From Sorghum bicolor (Eukaryota > Streptophyta > Magnoliopsida > Poales > Poaceae), in NCBI RefSeq assembly GCF_000003195.3, contig NC_012871.2, positions 55,295,802-55,359,801 of the forward strand: a DNA stretch of 64,000 bases, given 5' to 3'. Below are positions 1-11,800 of the stretch, piece by piece. The first letter of the stretch is position 1. Each line of letters begins with the position of its first letter. Both the position numbers and the translations under genes were made by a program. The notes below the pieces were generated by a model. That model ran no database searches. It was not told where the DNA came from and worked only from the letters and a program-made list of their open reading frames with translations.

Positions 1-860
1 ACAACTACTATGAGTATGAAAAGGGCCATAAGGAGCCACAATTTGCCGTTGTTTATGTTCCATTTGATGAACATACTCTAAGTGAGGCAACACATGAGTC
101 TAGTTTAAGATGTTCAGAAAAAAGCCAGATAAAATTTGCATCCCAAAAGTGTTCATGCCAAAAGATCAGGGTTGAATACACTTAAGGACTATAGATTTTT
201 TGTGAGGAAATATGAGAAACTCAATGTTCTTGCATGGTGATATTGTCTAATTGAAATGGACGGTTGGTTGCTGAACTCACAAGTAGTGATAGGAGCGAAG
301 GAGAAATAGAGGGGTGAATCTTTATAAATATTGATGTTCTAATGACCTCATTCATGTGGAGCACTAATTATAGTGCCAAAATTGCAACTTGTGGACCAAA
401 ATGCCCTCTTACTGACCCTAGATTCCAAGCACATTCCCATTGAAGTGGGGCATTTTGGTTCTTTTGGTTTATAAGAATATAAGTTGGATTTTTCATCCTT
501 GAGGTCGACAATATCACATCCATTTATCACCTTCAGTAGTCTCCCTCTAATTTTGCTAGGCTTCACCCTTACATCATGTGTAAATGTATCCTCACCGTGG
601 CCCATTGGCTCTTGGCGTTGTATGGGCCTCCTATTCATTCCTAGAGAACCCTCTGAGGTTCTAAACGTGTCTTTGTTTTTTGATGATGGCTTCGCATATG
701 AAGAAGACTTCATGCCTTAGGTTCTTTCGCCCACACGCTTCCTTGTGAAATGCTAAATCTATCTTGTGGTTTTGCTTAGTAAGTAGACACCTATGATAAA
801 GTGATGTCAAAGTAGGGAGCGAAGGGTTCTGGCCCCAATACGTGGAAAAGGATTTATAAT
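1..860. other. No gene recognised; decayed sequence upstream of hAT remnant
   Basis: No long or family-like reading frame is visible on either strand. Because the right edge abuts a hAT transposase C-terminus, this may be the decayed body of the same transposon, but I could not align any part of it to a transposase domain. Confidence 0.4.
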
Positions 861-1015
861 GCATTACCAATCTTGCCTCTTAAGGCTAGAGATTTTTTAG
901 CTATTCGTGTGAGTATGGTGTCATCAGTGTCAGTTTTTAGTGCAAGTGGAAGGATTTAGAGAAAAATACATCACTTCATGAAACACTTGAAACGACTATT
1001 GGAAGCATTGGTTTA
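861..1015 (+). pseudogene. hAT transposase C-terminal dimerisation domain remnant
   Basis: Frame 1 from 861 reads ALPILPLKARDFLAIRVS, then MVSSVSVFSASGRI and a TAG at 957. This matches the layout of the hAT C-terminal dimerisation region (a hydrophobic LA..ARD.LAIP.S segment followed by ..S..FS..GR). Beyond the stop the same frame ends in LLEALV, resembling the downstream ..VEAL. segment. No catalytic domain is visible upstream, so this is a relic of a RICESLEEPER/DAYSLEEPER-like transposase or transposon, not a gene. The match was recognised by eye. Confidence 0.6.
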
Positions 1016-3239
1016 ATGGGTTCGATGATGATAAGGAATGTTAATTTGTTGCCTCTGAACTTCAACTTTGTTGCACACGAACTGTGTAACAGCTATTTTT
1101 TTGTTCATTAATGCAAGTGAACTGCTAACTAGACAACACACGTTTAGTTCGAAAAATAAGGAATATGGCTAAGGGTACAAGCATGTGGTATTTTTTGTCT
1201 AGCAAGTATTTTACCTATTTTCCTACTATTCATAATAGTTTGTTGTTTTGAATATTACTGTTTCGGTCATTCATCAATCTTATGGGTAAAAGAAAAGACC
1301 TTCTAATCTAAATATCTAGCTACCGTAGTTTGGCAGTTTGAGTTTCGCTACATATGCCGTAGTTGCAACTTAAACTGAATATGGAAATATTTGACGTTCA
1401 AGTAATCCAACTATTTAGAAAGTTTAGATTTGAAACATGCAATCTTGTTGGTGCAAACTCTTGATTTTTTAACATTTAGATGCTAAAACAAAATTAGTAT
1501 CACACAAAGCAGCTTAGCCTTGCCATCTCTTCATGTTGTTCAACCATTGTTAGTAGGTTTCGCTAATGGGTGGTGCTCCATTATGCTGCTTGCACTGTAA
1601 CGGTGTTTGTGGGTTCAACTCTTAAGACTTAAGTTATTCACATAGTCATGGTGTTTGTGGGTTCAACTATTGCAAACTTGATGAATTGCTGAGCTACTAT
1701 ACATCTTATGTAGACAACTTGCAAGTGAGTTAGGTTTGATTAGCTCTTTCTTTCTCTTTACACACGGAATGGTCATCTTTTCTCCATGCTTCCTTTATCT
1801 TTGCTTGCTGATTTGCTGACATGTAATGGCACTCGACCACGAATATGATTGTTGCCACTATACACTATTTATTAGATTTTCACTTAACTATTGCTTTAGA
1901 TCCAATAAGTCGTTTCAAGAAAAATGTATGTTGTCGATACATGTATCGTCAATACATGAACAACATGCTTTGTTTAGTTTTTTTTGTAAATACATGTGGT
2001 CATGTGTTAGCTCCTGTATTCATTTGTTGATTACTGATAAAACTTGCATGTGTCATTAGGAAGGAAAAAGGCAAATTTTGCTACAAGACATCCAACTTCA
2101 ATGGAATGGCTAATTCACACCACACACGTTTTTATAATGGTATTGGGTATATTTCGATGTTGGCGGTATGAATTGGCCGATTTCATTGAAGTTGAATGTC
2201 CTACTCCTATAGCAAAATTTGCTAAGAGAAAAATGCTGAATTCAGGAAGCAAGTCAATAAAGTTTGAGTGATGCTTTAGTTGGCTATAGTAATGCTTGGT
2301 ATATTGAGTCCAGTTTTAGTTAGCACTATTGTTGAGAAAAAATACGTATAAATTACTGCATGTTTTCATGACTTGTTTGGAGACGTGACATTTTTTTTGG
2401 AGTTGTACTTTTATCACTTAAACTATCAACTCTTTAGCCCATATTTTCTTGTTACCGTTTCCTTTACAATTCAACACGCTAGCTTTGTTTTTTTTTTCAC
2501 TTAAACTATCAACTCTTTGGAGACGTGACATTTTTTCTTGCATGTGCTCATTTGTCATTTGTGTTGCTTTGTTTTTATTTTAATACTCGACACTGCATAT
2601 GCTTAGCTAGTGTGCATCGCAGCCCATGGACTGAACTCCCACTTTGCTGTGCTCCGATGCTAATAGCCACTAGCCAGCCCACAAAAATTGAGGTCCATAA
2701 TCAGCCCATGGATCTTAACAGGGTTATGGTAGGAGAGCAGGATTACATTTAGCAAACACAGCACAGGTTCCATATCACAATCCGTCGTGCTCCATTGCGA
2801 GCGCGCAACGCCCTCTGCACTGCGACGGGTCGACCCAGCAGAGCACATGGCGGTCGCGCGCACGTGGGTACGTGTTCCTGGTGGGTGAGCAGTGGTTGAC
2901 TGGTTAAGTTTTGCGCTGCTGCCTGCTACTACTCATCGGTCGATCACTACCCATTAGTACTGCAAATCATTCGCACACTCAATCAAGGTCGTCCGCCATT
3001 GCTAGGCAATTATTCTATTTTCTAGTTGTCAATTTCTTTTTCAATTTTTTTATTTAAGTTCTTTTTCATTGTGTGTCCTTTATTTTACAATTGTTTATTT
3101 TTCAATTTACTTTTTATTATCAATTTCAGTTTCAGCTCTTTGTAACTTCAGTTTCAGCTCTTTTTCTTTTTTTTTCATTTTTTCTTCTTTATTTTTCATT
3201 TTATATTTGTCATTTTTAGTTCTTTTTTGTCAATTTCGG
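1016..3239. other. Gene-free AT-rich sequence
   Basis: Only short chance frames are present. The one structured stretch is the repeat at 2376-2536 listed separately. The segment around 2760-2880 is more GC-rich but has no coding signal I trust. Confidence 0.5.
2376..2536. repeat. Two short direct repeats in shuffled order
   Basis: The string TTTGGAGACGTGACATTTTT occurs near 2376 and near 2517, and TCACTTAAACTATCAACTC occurs near 2414 and near 2498. The order is A-B then B-A, so the stretch is a local rearrangement of two 20-bp words. It has no recognised function. Confidence 0.6.
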
Positions 3240-3940
3240 TGTTAGTTTGCAGCGAGACATGTTTCTGGGTTCTCATAATAACTGCCTCAAGTTGTGTAAT
3301 AACTCCCCCACTCCTATTTGAGAGCTTATGCATTGCTTGTTTTACTATTTGTAGTTAGTTTTTTCCATTTAATCTTCTTTATTAGTTTTCATTTTCTATT
3401 TGCCAATTTCAGTTTTATTTTTTCTAGTCATTTTTTTGTTATCTTTTTTGTTGTGTCTTATTTAGTTTTTAGTTTCTATTTATCAATTTTAGTTTAATTT
3501 TCTAGTTGTCAATTTTAGTTTCAGTCTCTGGTAGCTGTTTTAGAGTGTTAATTCCTAAATCCTACATATTAGTTGTATAATAACTTGCCCTCTGAGTTAG
3601 CATCTTATGCAATGCTGCTTCTAATAATTTGCCCTGCTACTTTTATCTTTTTAATAAATGTCCCTTCAATTGTCTGTAATCATGTTTTCAGCTCATATCG
3701 TGGGCTATATAATAACTTGCCCCTCTAAGTGACAGCTTATACAATGCTTGTTCTAATAATTTGTCCTGAAGTTGTCATCTGCCTTGTTTTGTGCAGTTAC
3801 CCTTTTATTAGTTAATGACGTTGGCAGTGAGACAAGTTTTCTTCCTTTTCGTAATGTGTTGTATACTAATTTGTCCCCCCTAATTGGTACCTTATGTAAT
3901 GTTTATTTTAATAATTTGTCTCTTCAGGTTGCAGCTTATC
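3240..3940. repeat. Decayed T-rich repeat cluster
   Basis: At least four diverged copies of a roughly 60-bp word start near 3293, 3575, 3709 and 3862. They share the pattern TAATAACTTGCCC...CTTATGCAATGCTTGTTCTAATAATTTG with many substitutions. Between copies lie CAATTTCAGTTT-like T-rich strings. No coding frame spans the copies. It could be an old minisatellite or the tail of a decayed element. Confidence 0.5.
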
Positions 3941-4293
3941 TTGTTTTCGTTCGCTACTCTCTTTAGGGGTTAGTACTTTTATGTTAATCCTATCTAACAA
4001 ATTTATTATATTTTCATGGTCCAAATCAATGTGCATACCATGTAACAACTTTACTATATATTTGGAGTAGCAACTTTAACTCGCAAAAAAAAGGAGTACC
4101 AACTGTAGTATTACTCCCTTTGTCATGAAAGATATTGCTTTCACGTCATTCTAAGACAAAAAAGGGAGAGTGCAATGATGCATGTACCCCTCACTTACTT
4201 TCCTAATATACTGAAATCTGATTCTATTCCTCATGATTAAAGGATGAACTCTTAGTCTCCTTATACAAAATATGGCTAAGTATATGAGTTACT

Positions 4294-5449
4294 CACTAGC
4301 ACATAAAAGATTTTTAGGGACATCTCCCTTTTCTATCAAAGGCGGTTAAATTAGCACACTGCCTCTAACATCGTCCGGGAGCACTGTAGGTCTATGACCG
4401 CTGCTGAAGATCCGTTTTCAGGGATGGTTCAATTGAGAAATCTATCTCTAAAAATGTTTTCACTTTTAGGGATGGTTTTGTTAAGAGAACCGTCTCTTAA
4501 AATGCTGATTTCCAGGGGCGGAGCTAGGGGCGTTTATCGAGGTCAGCTGACCCCTATAAAATGTGAGAAGTCCTATACAAATTTGTTGTTAGCTAGTCTA
4601 TTTAGGTAGTGATTAGTGGAGCTGACCCCAATGGCTTGGCTGTCTGGCTTCGCCCCTGCTGATTTCAGATGTGGTTCTCTTAAGACAACCGCAACTAAAA
4701 ATCGCTTTATAAAGACAGTTGTCGTCCTTAAAGATAGCTACAACACAAATAAATGCATATCTTTTTCTAAATAAAGTCGGATGAAGACAAAATTTATATC
4801 AAAATTGTAGAGCTCGACAAGATATAAAACTTTATAGTTGATAAAAATTTTGTTCGGCATCATTTAGGGTTTCAAATATATCTCAAATTTTGAATTTTGA
4901 ATTTTTGAATTTTTGAATTACCTTGGATGAAGAATGTTCTATATCAAAGTTGTAGTCCTTAATGATATCTAAAACTTTGTAGTTAAAGCTTTCCCATTTT
5001 AGATTGTTATTAGTTAAAATATAGTTTAGAAGATTCTTACATATTACTACAAATAGAAAACATCGTCGAATTAGACATAAGTAAATGTGTGGTGCGGTGG
5101 ATGGAGAGAGATCGCACAAGGGAGAGGGTGGGGGTTTGAATTCGGGTGTCAGCACTTACTCAAGACAAGTGAAAAATAAATCTTGTGAGTTGTGGCTCTG
5201 TGGAATACAATAAAAATATTTTTTTCTTATTTTTATTAGACTAAATGATTTTTTAAAAAAAAATAAAAATTATTTTTGGAATGGTTAACTTAAGTAAACT
5301 AACTCTGCCTCCGAGAATAGACTTTTAAAGGCGTTTTAAAACCGTCTCTAAAAATCACTTATTTTTACAATCGCTAGTATAGTAGCGATTTTAAAACCGT
5401 TTCCGAAAGATCACTTTGACCGTCTCTAAAGATCTTTTCTATACCGGTG
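4294..5449. mobile_element. Non-autonomous CACTA (En/Spm-type) transposon
   Basis: The left end is CACTAGCACATAAAAGAT and the right end, reversed, is CACCGGTATAGAAAAGAT; both continue into a TTTAGGGAC-type motif. The element is bounded by the 3-bp target-site duplication ACT (4291-4293 and 5450-5452), as expected for CACTA elements. Inverted subterminal repeats of the form TTTAGGGATGGTT/AACCGTCTCTAAA recur near both ends (4434-4500, 4676-4700, 5320-5430), where TNPA-type proteins bind in autonomous relatives. There is no transposase, so it would move only in trans. It contains a younger hAT MITE. Confidence 0.85.
4513..4658. mobile_element. hAT-superfamily MITE nested in the CACTA element
   Basis: The 146-bp element starts CAGGGGCGGAGCTAGG and ends, reversed, CAGGGGCGAAGCCAGAC. 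It has a perfect 8-bp target-site duplication CTGATTTC (4505-4512 and 4659-4666), diagnostic for hAT transposition. It is non-coding. Confidence 0.9.
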
Positions 5450-5844
5450 ACTTTCCTTGTACAAAATAATTACATATCTTTATTTAACTAAACATTATAT
5501 TCTTGTTCCTTAAATGCAGTATATTTGAGGATAAATTTCAAATACTCTAATATACGATAGAGGAAGTATATGGTAGCAAGTCTTTTGATAAATCTCCTAG
5601 CACATATTTACACAAAAATTGCTATTAAGTTAAAGTTCTTCAAAATATATGCAAGTGGGGTATAGTTTTGTTCACTTCACCATGTGTAACACACTGATAC
5701 AGATAGAATTGAAAATAAATACACTATTCAAAAATTATAAATTATAACATTTTAAGTGATTCATCCTGCTAGGAAATGATCAACGGCAGGTGCTCCCAGC
5801 TGGGCTGTGGCCCCGTAAGCTGGTTTTGTTTGTTGAAAAGACAA

Positions 5845-7392
5845 TGAAAGGATCAAGATGCCCAAGAGGGGGGGTGAATTGGACTTCTCTAAAAATTTAA
5901 GCAACCTATAAGCTCCAATTCAACCCCATGTGCCTAGTGTGACCTAGAGAGCTACCGGATAAAAGTTTTGCAACCTAGTTCCAATCCTATTCTAGCATGG
6001 CAATTCTAAGAATGTAAAAGCACAAAGTAAATGCTAGAATGTAAAGGAGTAGTGGAAGAAAGTGCTCGGTGATGTTTTGTCGAGGTATCGGAGAGTCGCC
6101 ACTCTCCACTAGTCCTCGTTGGAGCACCCGCGCAAGGGTCTTGCTCCCCCTTGGTCCGCGCAAGGACCAAGTGCTCTCTACGGGCTGATTCTTCAACACT
6201 CCGTCGCGGTGAATCGCCCAAAACCGCTCACAAGCTTGACACGAGCCACCCACAAGAACTCATGGCGGTCTTCGTGCCTCCAATCACCACCGAACCGTCT
6301 AGGTGATGGCGATCACCAAGAGTAACAAGCAAAGAACTCTCACTTGACCCAAACAAGGCTCTAGAGAGTGGTGGATGCACACTTGACTCTTGGAACTCAC
6401 TAGAGGAGGATTCTCTCAAGAAATCACTCAAACTCTCAATCCTCTCTAGGCTCTTGCTATTCTCTTACTCCACAACAAGTTTCTCTGATGTTTAAATGGG
6501 CAAGAGTGCTCTCATGGACGAGGTGGAGGAGTATAAATACTATCCACGAAGTCCAAAGGTCGGCCAACCGTTTTCCACTGAAAACGGGATCACCGGACGC
6601 ACATTATGTTGCACCGGACGCACTGCACCGAGCGTCCGGTGCTCCATAACGGCTAACTGTACCTTCTTCTGACACGGCACCAGACGCTAACTCCCAGCGT
6701 CCGGTGCACCGTCCGGTGCTCGGGGAAAACTGACAAGCTCCCTGCGCATGGGACCGAACGCTACCCGGTGCGTCCGGTGCTAGCATCCGGTGCTCAGGGA
6801 AGACTTGCAACCTCCCTGGGTATGGGACCGGACGCTACCCGGTGCGTCCGGTGCTAGCGTCCGGTGCCTAACCCTAAGCACGACACTGTTCCAACGGCTA
6901 AGGACCTCACTGGACGCACTCACAGAGCGTCCGGTGCAGCGTCTGGTGCCCCTTTGGGCACCCAAACTTCGTCGAAACGCGATCGCTCCAAAACGAAGTT
7001 TGCTCCTCTCGAACTAAGGACTATCTCTGAGCTACCTAGAGCTAGGTTTACCAAGTGTGCACCACACCTAAACCTAAAGTCTTGCCTAAGTCAAGCTACT
7101 AGATCAAAGCCCCTCTTAATAGTACGGTCAAAGGAAAACAAAGTCCTAAACTACTCTAAGTGCCCTTCTTCACCATATGGCACTTAGACCTAGTCTAGTC
7201 TTGACGATGTCCATCCATCCTTCAAAAACCGAAACGATTTCCACTATTAAGTAGGCATGTACGTCCCTGTCCATCGAGTACCTATTTACCATGACCTTAC
7301 CTATGACTTTGCCTCTGCAAAACACATGTTAGTCATAGTAATCAATAATGTCATTAATCACCAAAATCACTAGGGGCCTAGATGCTCTTTCA
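5845..7392 (-). repeat. 3' LTR of the copia element
   Basis: This 1548-bp LTR is the downstream copy on the minus strand. Its centre (about 6590-6960) is packed with the palindromic word CACCGGACGC/GCGTCCGGTG, including two near-identical units of about 74 bp starting near 6717 and 6790. Several of these words carry C-to-T-type changes compared with the other LTR. Confidence 0.95.
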
Positions 7393-7409
7393 ATCTCCCC
7401 CTTTTTGGT
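7393..7409 (-). other. Polypurine tract of the copia element
   Basis: Read on the minus strand, AAAAAGGGGGAGAT lies directly before the TGAAAG that begins the 3' LTR. This is the expected site and composition for the plus-strand primer of reverse transcription. Confidence 0.8.
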
Positions 7410-7861
7410 GATTGATGACAACCTCGAGTTATGAAAAAGAGTTGAGGTTTTTCAAATGACTTGGTTTCAATAAGCATGTTACAATAGGAACAAAAAGATT
7501 AGACATGCTTATATCAACCAAGTCCGACATCCTGCATCCAAATATGTGAGTGAAATACAACAGGATAAAACACAAGGCTCACAAGTACATCAGAGTAAAA
7601 CGCGGAAGCAAAGGTAATATGAGCCAAGGTACAAGACATTAAGATACCACATTAAGCATAAGCCATGTCTCACAACCAAAGTATATCTCACACAAATGCA
7701 GTGCATAAAAGTAAACGTGATGCATGAAAGAGTAGCACACAAAAAAAATATCTCAAAAAGAATAAAAAACCCTCAAAGCCCTCTCTAGCTCTCTAGCTCC
7801 CCTAACTCCTAACTCTCATACTCGCACTCTCTCTCCCCCTTTGGCATCAAGCGCCAAAAAC

Positions 7862-10447
7862 CTAAGAAGTGGGTGGAGGAGGCGAAGCAGTGGAGTCCCT
7901 CGGCACGGCCTCAAAGCTAGTTGCATCGTCTGAACTGTCGGCCGTCGAGGTGGAGGAGGTCGAGTGACCCTCTGAAGCTGCACGAGCTGGCGAAGCGGTC
8001 CGGGTCTGCTCTGTAGGTGCGGGAGCTGTCACTGACTGTGCTGGTTGCTCGAGCCCTGCTAACGAGGCTGGCACGGACTCGGTCGCTGTAGCTGTCGTCT
8101 CTGGCACTGTGAAAGACGGTGCAAGCTGCTCGGACGATGCTACAGACGACGACAGACGCTCTGTAGTGGTGACTGGCACCGTAAAGGCGGCTGGAGCCTG
8201 TAGAGGTGGAGGCGTGGGGTCACCAGTCAGAGCACTGTAGGTGAAGCTGAGGTGCGGGTCTGTCGACGAATCCCACACTAGCTGTGACGCTGACGCTGAC
8301 TGAGGTGTAAAACCGGAGCGGAGAGGTGTAAACTGTGGTACCTGCTCAAAGCCAGAGGAGATAGCACCCTGGGAGACCTGGTGCAGAGGCGTCGAGAACG
8401 GCTGACTCTGAGCTGGTAGCTGGAGAGGCTGCTGTGACTGACTCTGAGTCTGAGGCGCTGGAGTGGGTGGCCTGACAGTCGAGGTGCCTGGAAGCTGAAT
8501 ATGTGGAATCTGAATCCCTGAGGCGGCCATGATAGCGGCCATCATCGCTGTCTGCTGGGCCTGGAACGCAAGCTGCTGCTCCTGAAAGGTGAGAAACTGA
8601 CGCTGGAACTCATCCTACCTAGCCTGCACGGCTGCATTGATGGCAGCCTGGTCCCTGTCTCTCCTCGCCTGCTCCTCAGTTGCATGGTGCTGATCTGCCC
8701 TCATACTCTCTAAGATAGCAAGTAGAGCTGGGTCTGAAGCACTAGAGGAGCCCCCTGCCTCGTGGTCATGTGCTCTGGGAGGGAGATCTGACACTGGTGG
8801 CTGATAGTCATCATCCGAGCTGTCTGAGGCGAAGTCAAACTCTCCCTCTGCCTCTGCATCTGTGAAAGCCCCAATGGCTATGTCCTGCTGCTCCTCTGTC
8901 TCAGGTACTGCTGCTATACTGCGAGTGCCCCTAGGGGAAGGTGGGGGCACCGGTCCACGTGGTGCACGAGGAGGAGGAGTAGCTCGGAGGTCGTGGTGTG
9001 CTCGCAGCATCTGCCTGGGGTCATAGTGGGGGAAGACGGTGTCTGACTCTGTCAACTCCCTCTGCAAGTGAGCTGGCTGGGGCAGTGGCCTGGCACGGAG
9101 AATAAGAAGAGTGATCCAATGTGCATATGGCAACTGACACCGTCCCCTGAAGCTCTCTGAAATAGTGTCCTCAATCTCTGAGACGATCAAATCCCACAAG
9201 TCGAACTCCGTCTGGGAGATGAGGTGAGCAACTAGCCACTGCTGGATACGAGTGAATCTATCTCTGTAGCCTGTCCTGGGGAGAAGAGTCTTCCTCAACA
9301 CAAAGTCGAGGATCCTAGCTGGTCGTGTCAGATCTCCCACTGTCCTGCTGGAGCCCTCTCCAAACGGTGGACGGAAACAGGGAGCCACGAAGTCAACTGG
9401 TGGTATCTCACCACAGTGAGGACGTCGGGGAGGCTCAACGTTCCCGTAGCAGAGCTGGTGAATCCTGGTGGAGTAGGCTCTCAACCCCAGCACCTCTCTA
9501 GCCCTCTGTGTTGTCACCCTGTAGTCTGTCCCTGCCAGTGCGTAGTGGATATAACTGTGATATGGAGAAACCCACACTGACGCGTAGAACTCTCTGACCC
9601 ACTGCTCACAGTAAGTACCAGGGAGAGCTAGCAACTCTGGAAGTCTGTGGAGGTAGGTGAAGTACTGACGGATGTCTGCTCCTACCACGTTCCCTAGTAT
9701 CTCAAGGTCAATCACTCTGTGCTCCCTGAACTGTGACTGAGAGCGAACCAGTGCCTCATGGATGTCCTCCTGGACGACTGTGTAGAACCTGGCACTGGCT
9801 CTGGGATCCCTTGCAGCTGGAAACCAGGTGGGAAACGGAACGAACCGCAGCTGCTGGATCTCTCTGGCTGACACAAGAGTGAGATCCCTGTGAATCCTGA
9901 CTGGCCTCTGTCGTGAAGCTGGAGTGCCTCTGGCTGGAGTGGCACGAGCAGTGGAGGTGGACTGACCCTGCGTACCAGTCCGAGGAGTGGCCTGGGTACG
10001 AGCGCGAGTCGACCTCCTGAGTGTCTGCTCCTACTCCTGTCCCTCTGCTGGATCCTCGGCCTAGGCTTCTACCTCTGTATCTGGATCCTCCTGGGCTGAA
10101 TCTCTGACCACTAGTCTGACCCGCTGACCTCTAATCATAACGGTGCCTGGAGGGGATCCATGTCGAGCCTCGGCCTCAAGTACTGCACGCCTCTGACGTG
10201 GCGTAAGATCTGCCCCTATCCTCAAGGCACCTGCACGACCACCTCTCTCAGCTGCCTCTGCTGCTGCTGCCACTGCCTCAGCCACCTCTGCCTCTCTGTC
10301 GCTGGCCTTGCGCTTCTTGGTAGCCAACTTCTTTCCCTTGCCCTTCTCTGCCGCTGACAGGCGATGGGGAGGATCACCTCCACCATCACCCCATGGGGAA
10401 CCTCCTGAGCCAGCTACCGGACCACTGACGTTCTTGGTACGAGCCAT
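7862..10447 (-). pseudogene. Extra (envelope-like position) ORF of the copia element, broken by three TAG codons
   Basis: A single minus-strand frame runs from an ATG at 10447 (MARTKN...) to a stop at 7862, about 860 codons, interrupted by TAG at 10061-10063, 10031-10033 and 8615-8617. The first part is basic (Lys/Arg-rich). The central part holds a VREFYASV motif and surrounding pattern that I associate with the domain annotated as 'putative plant transposon protein'. A Ser/Asp-rich stretch follows, then a Gln/Pro/Ser/Thr-rich tail. SIRE-type elements carry an ORF of unproven function here, often called env-like; I see no convincing signal peptide or fusion machinery. Another ATG lies 48 nt upstream (10495), but MARTKN looks like the natural start. 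The breaks suggest decay; readthrough is less likely because there are three stops. Confidence 0.7.
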
Positions 10448-11800
10448 TGCGAGAACAGGCGACTGAACGAACTGCCGACAAAGCCTAACTGACAAACGTG
10501 CTGCAGAGAATAGGCAGGATAAGGTATATATAAGACCTCATAATAGCTAGAGATGAGAGAAACCTATAGATCGCAAGATGAGATAAAGAACGGGCACGAA
10601 CGGCTTACGATCCAAGAACGAGACGCGTTCCAGAAAGGATGTCGCGATCGAAGGCCGCCGGAGAACACGAGCCAACTCCTCAAGGTGCTACAAGGGGAGA
10701 ATGAATCGAATCGTCGTCAAAAACAACAATTAGATCCATTCACGCAAAGAATCGAACACCTTAAGGGCATGAAACAAAAGACTCACCCAATCCCTTGAAA
10801 GGCTTCGCGAGATTGAATCCAGGCGAAGAGACGAGGGAGAGGGAGAGGCTCGGGCAGATCTGACACGGGGAAGAGCTCTGAGGACGCCGGAGGAAGGAGA
10901 TCCTGGCGGCGGCGCTGTTCACGGTGACTAGGGCACAGGGGACGCTCGGGCGAGATTCGAGAGAGAAAGAAGAAAACCGCTCGCGAACCCCTCTGGGCGT
11001 GGGCTTTATGCGCCCGCTGCGGGGTCACCGGACGCTCTTTATGTGGCACCGGACGCGTCCGGTGACCACCGGACTCATGCGCAGAGAAGGTTGCATTTTA
11101 TCATTGCACCGGACGATGGCCACCGGACGCTGGCTTTAGCGTCCGGTGCTTCAGGTCACGCCAGGTGAGCACTGGACGCTCCTCACCGGACGCTGCAGGG
11201 ACACTGTTCATGCATCCGGTGAGTGCTGTCTGGCACTCACAGTGCACCGGACGCACCGAGACAGCGTCCGGTGCATCGTCCGGTGCTCCTTTGAGCCCTT
11301 TTTCAACGAGGCACTACGCCCGATTTTGACCCAACCAAATTCCATCTTCAAAAGCACACAAATAAACACCAAATGGAACTGGTATGAGTGACTTCTCTCA
11401 AACCCTCAAGTTTTCACAAATATTTAGCCATAGGCTTATTAACTTTTTATGAAAATAGTTCGAGAAATCACCAAGGAGCATCATGTGGCCATAAAGCTAG
11501 GGGTTAGAAACATAATGAGCTTTGAATGCTCCCCCTATCTGTGGACGAACACAGCGGATACTCAATGAATAATCGAAAAGAAACGGTCAAACAACAAGCA
11601 TGCATATGATATGAGTTATAATGCAATACTTGAAAGTAAACTAATGTTTGTCAAGTTTGATCCAAGGTTAAGATTTTTCACACACACAGGGGGGTTATCT
11701 TAACCATGTTAGACAAGCCCTACATGCAAGTTTTGTATTTTAGTTTTAGTATGCATGATATGCAAAGCAAAAGTTATTTACAAGATTCAACACACAACTT
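10448..11800. repeat. Non-coding spacer between pol and extra ORF with CACCGGACGC palindromes
   Basis: No frame of note. Between about 11025 and 11285 the same CACCGGACGC/GCGTCCGGTG words that fill the LTR centres recur on both strands at least ten times. A purine-rich GATAGGGGGAGCATTC (minus strand) near 11525-11545 resembles a second, internal polypurine tract. Confidence 0.7.

Larger units (their letters stand above)
4114..5566. mobile_element. Stowaway-like MITE split by a CACTA insertion
   Basis: The left end at 4114 reads CTCCCTTTGTCATGAAAGATA and the right end, reversed, reads CTTCCTCTATCGTATATTAG. Both are flanked by TA (4112-4113 and 5567-5568). Removing the CACTA element and its 3-bp duplication leaves about 294 bp, a normal Stowaway (Tc1/mariner-type MITE) size. 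The inverted ends match only imperfectly, so the call is moderate. Confidence 0.5.

Noticed and set aside
1826..2271. Overlapping 61-77-codon frames
   Set aside because: Short, AT-rich, no start context or domain; chance frames.
6119..7187. Several 60-107-codon frames, repeated at 41021-42156
   Set aside because: Within copia LTRs; driven by the CACCGGACGC repeats.
11020..11290. CRISPR-like look of the regularly recurring CACCGGACGC words
   Set aside because: Copies are in both orientations, spacing is irregular, and the sequence is a retrotransposon spacer in a plant genome.
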